Under the pieces are notes generated by a model. It saw nothing but the letters and a program-made list of their open reading frames with translations. It ran no database searches and had not been told where the DNA came from. DNA of 64,000 bases from Cristatella mucedo (lineage: Eukaryota > Bryozoa > Phylactolaemata > Cristatellidae). Both the position numbers and the translations under genes were made by a program. The stretch is from contig WPIO01000023.1 in assembly GCA_009760855.2 (NCBI GenBank), positions 4,365,501-4,429,500 of the forward strand. Reading direction: 5' to 3'. This document shows positions 36,310 to 44,900 of the stretch, in pieces. How positions within the stretch are numbered: the stretch's first letter is position 1; every line of letters begins with the position of its first letter.

Positions 36310-36459
36310 GCTGGTTTGGTCTTGCGGTTAAGGTGCTCGCCCCGACCAAGGTCTGACTGAGGTCGTGGGCTCGAGCCCCGAGGCATATGCGAAGCGCCTG
36401 AGTAGAGATTAAGTTCTCTTGGGGTGCTATATAAATGAATTATATTATTATTATTATTA
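36310..36459 (+). mobile_element. tRNA-derived SINE with LINE family 1 tail (SINE A)
   Basis: The head has a pol III A box (TGGTCTTGCGGTTAAGG) and B box (GGGCTCGAGCCCC at about 36367). It is followed by GAAGCGCCTGAGTAGAGATT AAGTTCTCTTGGGGTGC and a TATATTATTATTATT end, which is the LINE family 1 tail. About 150 bp, complete in outline. Confidence 0.85.
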
Positions 36460-37074
36460 AAATGGCTGGACTGCAGGAACCGGCAGTAGTGCCTGCTCTA
36501 CTGCAGTAGTTTTACTTTTAAGAACCCGCACAAAATGTTCTGGAAATCTGGACGCATTTTATAAAAGACATTTAAAAATGCCAATTTTAAGATTATTTAA
36601 AAATCTAAGCACCGCTAGCTGCCGATGTCAGGCTGTGCCTGTTCTTAAACGACAGCTCTCCTCGTGAGCATGGGCGTGTGTCTGCGTATGTACCTCCACC
36701 TATAACTCTCACAAAGCCACACTGATTAAGCTTGTCGATCTCTGCCCTCAACTGCACAATGCCATAAATAGTGAGCATGCCTATCTCTGCGCATAGCCCC
36801 CCCACACACACACGGCCTTAAAGCGAAAGGGAACGTTGCACAAGAGAGCTTCCTGTAGTGAACTCAAAAGCGATGCACACACGCTCGCAGCTTCATGTTG
36901 TAGCCAGTGCAGACTTCGTATCGCGCGCGGCAAAGGAAAGTCGCGAGCGAAGCAGCTGACTGCTGACTGACCAATGTGGCTGCTAGCATAGCGGCGACAG
37001 GACGGCTGGAGAGCCGGCGGCAGCTGGCAGCAGCTGCAGGCATCGGGAGAAAAAGTTTTTTGTTTTGTTTCTTC

Positions 37075-37330
37075 CAAAGAATTGTGGAAGTGAGTTCTAC
37101 AGTCTAGCAACCGTAGAGCATGATCTTCTGTTGTCTACAGTATTGCAGTGAAAGCCAAAGTAGGATTTCTTGTCCTGATCCTGAGAGGTCCTGGGTGTGA
37201 GATGTACCGGAACCGCTCGAAACTGGTGCAGCAGCTCGTAATTACGAAGGCACCATGCCGTGGCAGGCTTTGTCGGTCCAAGAAATAAATTCTGCTTTAG
37301 ATACCTGCTGATCAACCGGGTTCTACCGTG
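37075..37330 (-). mobile_element. LINE family 2-like fragment
   Basis: AGAATTGTGGAAGTGAGTTC TACAGTCTAGCAACC is the complement of the WNSLPQF coding region. The following 200 bp resemble the region upstream of it. A tail-like TACCTCCACCTATAACTCTC at 36690 may belong to the same old copy. Confidence 0.5.
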
Positions 37331-37539
37331 GCTGTTTTAGCACAAGCACTGCGCGGCTGGTCTTGTACTGTAATGGTCTGGCTCGTATTGAAGGCCAACC
37401 TAGTGGCCGTGTGTAGCGCCAACTATTGAGGTCCGATCTCATTTTTGGCAGCCCTGCCACTAAGCTGAATGATATGATAATAGCAATAGTAATAACATTA
37501 TGTCATTCTAATAGCACCACATGAGAACTAAATCTGGGC

Positions 37540-37760
37540 ACGCTATTCCAAAACGGCTTGTCATTCTATGAGCACATGGCCTCTACTGTCAAGTCGTTTT
37601 GAAATGTATGATACTGGTATACTTTTGCATAGTTCTCTAAGCATGATGCCGTACATGTCATTGAGCCTTGTTTGTTGCTTGTACAGCACCCGAATAGAGA
37701 TTTAGTTCTTTTATGGTGCTGTGCTGACGACCTATTGTTATTATTTATTACTAATATACA
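37540..37760 (+). mobile_element. LINE group 3 fragments and tail
   Basis: Reads LGTLFQNGLSFYEHMASTVK S and then a 3' end with AGCACCCGAATAGAGATTTA GTTC...GGTGCTGTGCTGACGACC TATTG and a TTATT tail. The middle is deleted. Confidence 0.65.
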
Positions 37761-38350
37761 TCTCTATCCATTCGCTTGGCAACTTGCTGCAAGAGAAGCA
37801 ATAATCGAGGATTAATGACGTGTAAGGTGTCATGCTTAGACCAGCATGCAAAAGCTGTCAAGGATGACACGCTGAGCCACATGTTTGTTGGTGTCCTGGT
37901 TAGTTGGGTGCAGTGAATCATGCGATAGCATGCAAAGTACACGGGAACAATAAAGACAAGTTCACTGGGGCGAAGGAAAGCCATGGGGTACAGACGGATC
38001 TTTAGCTGAAGCTTAAAGGATGCCAAGTCATTGCAGGTGGTGGCAGAAGACGAAGGCGAGTTCCAGACGCTTGATGCTTGGAAAAACAAGACCCGATTAA
38101 CAAAACATTTCAATTTAGTTGGAGAAACAGCGAGACAACTGGAAGCCGATGAGCTGGTGGTACGAGATCACACACTGGATGAGCGATTAGGTCGGATAGG
38201 TAGGCTGGTGCAAGTGGAAGAAGGGACCAGCTGGCCAGAGAGTGAGTCTTGAAGTCGATTCGATGCTTTATTGGCTGCCACTGAAGCTCAGATAGAAGTG
38301 GGTGTGATGCGGCAGCTATGCCAGCTCGGAGAGAAGCGGAGAGCTAGCCA
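37760..38350 (-). mobile_element. LINE group 3 3' part, minus orientation
   Basis: The minus-strand frame 38113-37751 reads ...SVWNSPSSSATTCNDLASFK and a noncoding 3' end. Further upstream, the complement of the PAYLSDL coding part reaches 38350. It lies tail-to-tail with the preceding plus-strand fragment, about 500 bp before the first conserved CTTNBP2NL-like exon. Confidence 0.7.
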
Positions 38351-38876
38351 GCGAGCCAAGTAGTACCCATAGCAGGACGGGCAATTTAGCTTGAGGACTA
38401 GCCTCGGAGGCGATCGTCTGAATGAGACCACTAAACGTCATGCGGTAGTCAAAGGAGACACTAAAATTATGAGCACTCGGCGACGGTCCGATGTTGGAGA
38501 GAAAGGCCCAGAAGAGCCTCTTATCATTCCGAAGAGGGAGGCTTTCGCAGTGCAAGATGGCATTCTATGCTCTTTTCATTCAGCCGGTCAACATGCCGGC
38601 CAAGTTTTCTCGAAATGTTTATTTTATTTTGGCGCTCGCTCCTCTCCTCTCCTTTCTCCTCTCCTTTCTCCTCTCCGTCCGTCCGTCCGTTCGTCCCTCT
38701 CCTTCATCCTCTCTCGTCTCTCTCGCGGCATTGCTGCCCTCGGTCAGCTCTTTGCTGCTGCTACGGCGGCAGGTCCTGCGTAGCGCCTCGGGAGCGGCGG
38801 CCGTGGCCACAGCAGCAGCAGTAGCAGCAGCAGCGGCAGCGCTGAGTGTCTGCAGCTTCTTTCTGTCGTCCTGCAG

Positions 38877-38984
38877 CAGCAGCCCAAGGCCTTCGAGATG
38901 CCGCCTGCTGCAGACCTTGTGCGGCTTCTGCGCTTCATGGAGAGCGAGCTGCAAGCGAGGGACGTTGCCATAGCGATGCTCAAG
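38877..38984 (+). CDS. CTTNBP2NL: CTTNBP2NL-like exon (start of CortBP2 domain)
   Basis: The acceptor is a pyrimidine tract ending GTCCTGCAG at 38876; the donor is AAG|GTAACC. It encodes QQPKAFE then Met at 38898 and PPAADLVRLLRFMESELQAR DVAIAMLK, similar to the SELRMLLSVMEGELEARD start of the family domain. If the upstream exon is not used, translation would start at 38898. Confidence 0.85.
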
Positions 38985-41046
38985 GTAACCGCTCGGCGCG
39001 GCTGCACCGAGGCGCCGGCGCTTGACGAGCTCGCTGCTGCTGGCCGACTCTCTGGCTTGCCAAGCTGATCCGGTGAGCCAATGCAGCTCGCCGTGCTGCT
39101 TTTTACGCTTCCTTGTTAGTTTGTGTGTGCGCGCGGGCTATGCGCGCTGCTGGTAAGTTTCTATGGCCTTCCTGATCGTGCCAATTTTAAGGGCTTCATT
39201 AAGATGGCGTTCACTGTCCAATTTCGGTTTGCCATACCAACCGAATCCGACGAGCTCGTAGAAGCGAGCTTCACAAGAATTCGGGCACAATGAAGCCTTT
39301 GAGTGGATCAGCTGTCACGGTCAGGTTTTCAAAAAGCCCCGGAATGCAAAATCATTCTTGCCAATTTATTGATCGCTAAATTGAGCCTTGGAGGTGCTAA
39401 TAAGGTGCCATTACACTGCAAGGGTCGGATGAGAGTAGGCTCAAACGTCTGCAATGAGTGAATAAAACCCACGGTTCCTCGCTGTGAGTGGAGACGCATT
39501 TTTGAGAACATTATTGAGCGTTTCTTTCTTATGCCTGAGCACGGCCCCTTCCGGTGGACAGAAGTCAGAAAAAAACACGAGAGTGTAAATCTAGTGGAAG
39601 TCAGATGCCAGCTGACTGTGATGGGGCAAGGCCGCCAGGGCGACACATGCCCCCGACCAAACGAAGAGCAGGCTGCAGTGCATTCCGGTCCATTCTGGTG
39701 CTCTCTTCGGACTCGCGAGCACGGCTCTCTGTGACAAGTGAACGTTTGCGGCTAAGAAGGACGAGGTCACGTGGCCGGCACTTTAGCCTCCTTCGGGTGC
39801 CTCGTCCTCGGTGAGCATGCTTCCAGCGCTCCCTTTTGCTCGTTCGTAGGCAGAGAAGGTTAAGCACACGCTGTACCAGGCCAAGTACAGCCGGTTCGGG
39901 CTGAGCGACCCGTTCCACGCGCTTCAGCGAGACTCCGACCACGTGAAGCATGACTCATTCGACGAGACCGCCGTGCGGGCAATGTTCGACAGCCAGCTGG
40001 GGCAGCTGGAGAATCTAATTGCCACGCAGCGCAAGGCCCAGCTGAAAATGAGAGAGCAACTGGTGCTAGCCGAGAAGAAGTACAACAAGGTATCGGATAC
40101 CGGCCCGGATGTCTTTCTCTCTCCGCCGCCGCCCGCCTGTCCGTCGCCTTCCCCCTTCCTTCTCCTCCCCCCCACCCGCCCGACGCGCTCCCGCCGGTGT
40201 TCCTATCCCGCACAGCTGCTGCTGTTGCCTCTCGAGCACCTAGGTTCGAGCTTGCGATTCGTGCGCGGACCCGCGATCAGCTGGGCGGCGAGCGCTTGCG
40301 CCGGATCTCATAAGTGAGTCGGCTCGGCGAGCACGCTCGCTAGCGACTGTGCGCTAGCGACTGTGCGGCGTCGTGGTCGACGCTGGAGTGAGTGTGGCTG
40401 AGAGCTTGGCGGAGAGAGCTTTTCCTTTGCCTCTCCCTGGTGCAGCCGCTTTGCTACGTATAGCGACGAAATTTTCGACAGCTGCCGCTGATGATGCTCC
40501 GTCTCCCACTGGTCGGTAGGGGGCGCTGCAGCTTTATCGGCCGTTAGTCGTCCCCAGCGCCAGGTCGATTGGTCCTCCGGTGGTACCCTCCTTATCCATC
40601 GCGGCTTTCCTTCAGTTGGCTCGAGGTCTGGTACCCTTGCTCTTGGACCATTAAGTCGGTCGCGTGCCTTTGTCTGGCATGTCGGCTGTGCGGTGACGAC
40701 AGCTCGCCAACATCTACTATCTGTCAGCTTCGTGAGTTTCGGTTCTGTCGTCGCTGGTGAATATGCCAAAAGAAGACACCCGGCAACCCCGATTGTCGCA
40801 GATTTCAAGCTCGAATTTGAGCTTGAAATAAAGTTAGAGTAAAGTCGCGGAATTCGAAGATAGTATTAGTCCTTTGAATTAGTACTGATGCTAACGTTGC
40901 CGGTGCTGTTCGTTTCGGCTGTACATAGGACACGTTTAAAATGAAATGCTTTGGGTAGCCAATGGTACTCTGGAGCACAACATTGTCGACGACCCCTTGT
41001 AGGCTTCGTGAAATTCCGGGCTGGTTTTTGCGAGCTAGCCTGCACT

Positions 41047-41088
<42 letters not shown>

Positions 41089-41095
41089 CGAGAGA

Positions 41096-41127
<32 letters not shown>

Positions 41128-41254
41128 CGAGAGAGAGAGAGAAAGAGACACGAGAGAGAGAGAGAGACACGAGAGAGAGAGACGAGAGAGAGAGAGAGAC
41201 ACGAGAGAGAGACGTGAGAGAGAGACGAGAGAGAGAGAGAGACACGAGAGAGAG

Positions 41255-41294
<40 letters not shown>

Positions 41295-41377
41295 AGAGAG
41301 AGACGTGAGAGAGAGACGAGAGAGAGAGAGACACGAGAGAGAGAGAGACGAGAGAGAGAGAGACACGAGAGAGAGAC

Positions 41378-41426
<49 letters not shown>

Positions 41427-41468
41427 CGTGAGAGAGAGACGAGAGAGAGAGAGACACGAGAGAGAGAC

Positions 41469-41511
<43 letters not shown>

Positions 41512-41550
41512 GAGAGAGAGAGAGAGAGACACGAGAGAGAGAGAGAGAGA

Positions 41551-41620
<70 letters not shown>

Positions 41621-41668
41621 GTGAGAGAGAGACGAGAGAGAGAGAGACACGAGAGAGAGAGACGAGAG

Positions 41669-41721
<53 letters not shown>

Positions 41722-41804
41722 GAGAGATAGAGGGAGAGACACGAGAGAGAGAGAGAGAGACACGAGAGAGAGAGAGAGAGAGACACGAGAGAGAGACGTG
41801 AGAG

Positions 41805-41876
<72 letters not shown>

Positions 41877-41928
41877 CGTGAGAGAGAGACGAGAGAGAGA
41901 GAGAGAGACACGAGAGAGAGAGAGAGAG

Positions 41929-41985
<57 letters not shown>

Positions 41986-44900
41986 AGAGCTAGAGAGAGA
42001 GAGAGCATCATGGAAATTACTCCAAATCAGAAACTGTGTAAGGTTTTGCAAAGGCACGGCCAAGAATACCACCACAGGGTAAGATTAATATGAGGAAGCA
42101 GTAAATGTACCAGATTGTGCATGCTGCCACTTCGGTTGGACTTTTATATATGGAAAACCATGCACGATTAACATGGTTGGCGGTTTCACATGGGTTCGGA
42201 AACAGTTAGGTGGTTTCGAAGGATTCTTTTTTGCAGCACATACAGTAAACGGGAAGTACGATTTTTTGGATGTGCTAGATGTACCCCTCTAGAAAAATGC
42301 ATCTTAACAACTGTGTCGGCACCAGTTTGGGGAATGTTCAAGGTTTGAGACTTCTTGTTTTGGGCATGCATATACACTGGCCAGAACTGGTTTGAAAATA
42401 TGCAAGAAATCAGTGGTGCAGTTAGAGCTAGACGTTTCCCGATAGAAAGAGGGCCGTAGAGCATTACAACACTGCTTTATAAGTCTTAGCAAGCGAGATG
42501 CCAAAACCATTGTGACCTGCATATGTTACTATGTGTTCCCTGAAATTATGAGACGGTAGTTTAATTTAGTGCACACATTTAGTAAACTGTGGTAGTTAAA
42601 ACCTAGGACACCATTTTAAAGAAAGCCTTATTTACTTATTTATGCCTTGTTTACCAGAAAAACGCTGTTCGATTATTTCCTTTCCATCCGTCATCCAATT
42701 TTAACATATTTCTTCGAACCATATCAAGCGTATGGTTGTGAATGCTCATATTAGCATGCTTCTTACTCTTGATGATTTCTGAAAAAATGCCCAACAAGGT
42801 TTTTTTTATTCATTTTTATAGAGTCAGCGATGCATCTAGTAAATCTTAATTCGCAGTGCTCCGACGGTACTAGAAAACAATATCCGTCGAGAATGGTGAC
42901 TACGTCGGTAGCCAGAAATTGCCCGAGTTGCTGCTAAAGCAAGGTCATTGCGAATATTTTTCACCTGGTAAGATAACTAGGTTGGTAGCACGTCCGATTT
43001 GTCACAAATATTGCTAACTCGTGTAAATCACATGCTCCGGTGAAATTTTGTTGGCCTTCAGTCCATGAAAAAAAGCTGGATTATCAGAGATTATAAGTCG
43101 ATCTTCAGGGTGTGTTAGGTTTTTCGGGCCAGCACTGTAGCTTAGGCGACAAACGAGATGAGAGATGGGGAGTAGAGAGGAACGGAGGAGAGCAACGATA
43201 AGCACGTGCTGCATGTGTAAACGATGTGAACGAAGTATGTGCCGAGACTGTTGGGCTGCACAGAGACGTCGTGGCCTCACGACAGGTCAGCTGCCTGAAC
43301 GGCATGCGCTCCCAGAGCGAAGCAAAGGCGACCCCTGACGCTGCGATGCACTGCTGGCCAGTCGCCTCGTCGAGGCAGAGCGTCCACGCCGACTCGACGT
43401 TGCTCTGCAGTCCTTGGTTGCTCGGATCCTTGCCCGTCGATGGTGCGATCGTACCAACGACGGTCTTCATCGATGGTCGATGATCGATCGATGGTGCGTC
43501 ATCGGTGTTAGTATATTCGATGGTGCGATCGTAGCTCTGTCGACCCGGCGCACGGTTTTGAGCCCTGCAAAAGGCAGTTCTCTATCTGCCTACTGCATGC
43601 TCGGCCGTCGAAAGCCGCCAAGGCTCCTCTGCCGCTATGTAAAAGAGCCTGTTGAGGCAGCCGGTCTAACTTTTGCTTTACCACAATAGCTCGGCAGATC
43701 AAGGATGCGACGAGGTCGCTCACGACCGAGCCAAACCGTAAACAAAAGTTTCGAGGTGCTGGTGCAAGAGCCAGACAAGCCTGATCTGTCTGATCCCGGG
43801 CACGGTGGCAAAAGCAGCAGCGGTGTGCCTGTACACCGTGTCACGTGCCTGTACACCGTGTCACGTGCCTGTACACCGTGTCACGTGCCTGCTGCTGGAC
43901 TTGGGAGCTTGAGGCAGGCTGTGTGCGGGATCGTCGCACGGTTTTCGCGTCGTGGTGGCACGCTAGGTAAGGTGGTTGCTTTTCACGACCTCGGCCCCGA
44001 GGTCGTGGGTTCGAATCCTGCGGTGAGCGATCCTTTATCGCCACTGCAAGCGGTGGTGATAGCCGTAAAGGCTCTTCTGTCGCTATACAAAAAGAGTCTG
44101 TTAAATCAGCTAGTACTTTCTCGTTCAGTGAAGTGGCCACGATGCTTGGGGATTGAACCTGGCATGAGCCTGGAGGTCACGAATGAGTCCACAACCTTGC
44201 TGGCAGCTAAGAATGAACTGGGTTTTGGAAGAGAGAGTTCAAGTTAACCTCGATAATAGTAATAGTAACAATAAGAATAATAATCCATTTGTATAGCACC
44301 CTCAGATAACTTAAGCTGTCTAGGCACTTTACATTTGCTGCAAAGGAAGCATGGTCGAATGGTTAGTGATGGCAGCTTGCTTAATAACAACAAGCATAGC
44401 ATAGTTAGAGGTGACATGCACAGGCTCAGCGGCATGCAAATATGGTTAGTGGCGGCATGCGTAGTGTCAGCACGCATAAGCACACTGACCACGAATCACA
44501 CGGACCCACTAAATGCTATGTGATAAATCGATGCATTTTTAGCTTTTCGGTGCTGCGATGTAGCCGTTGTCGTAGCCCGGCCCTCCTTCTCCCTCGGGCC
44601 CCCCCCCCCCCCCCCCCCCCGCCGAGGCGGGCCACCGAGGCGAGCACGGCTGCCTGCTCGCTCGGCTGCTGCTGCGACCACATCTCTTGTTCTTCCTGGA
44701 GGCTGATTGTGGAAGCTTTGTGATGCGCGCACGTGTCGTCAATGCTCCGCGCTAGCATTGAGGGCTGCGCTGCACTGTCGATCTTGGATTTCCACGTGAA
44801 TATACTCTTAAGATATTTGGGCGCGTGGATTAATAGCAACCTTGAATGAGCACCCATTTAGCCTTTTGCGAACGCGGTGAACATGCTTTTTTATTGGCAA

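Noticed and set aside
40805-42075. Minus-strand frames of 346-381 codons made of Ser/Leu/Val repeats
   Set aside because: They are translations of the GA satellite in all three frames; a dinucleotide repeat without stops gives long frames automatically.
44008-44018. Perfect B box suggesting a tRNA gene
   Set aside because: The surrounding sequence does not fold as a tRNA and recurs as SINE B; the same applies to the other B-box hits.
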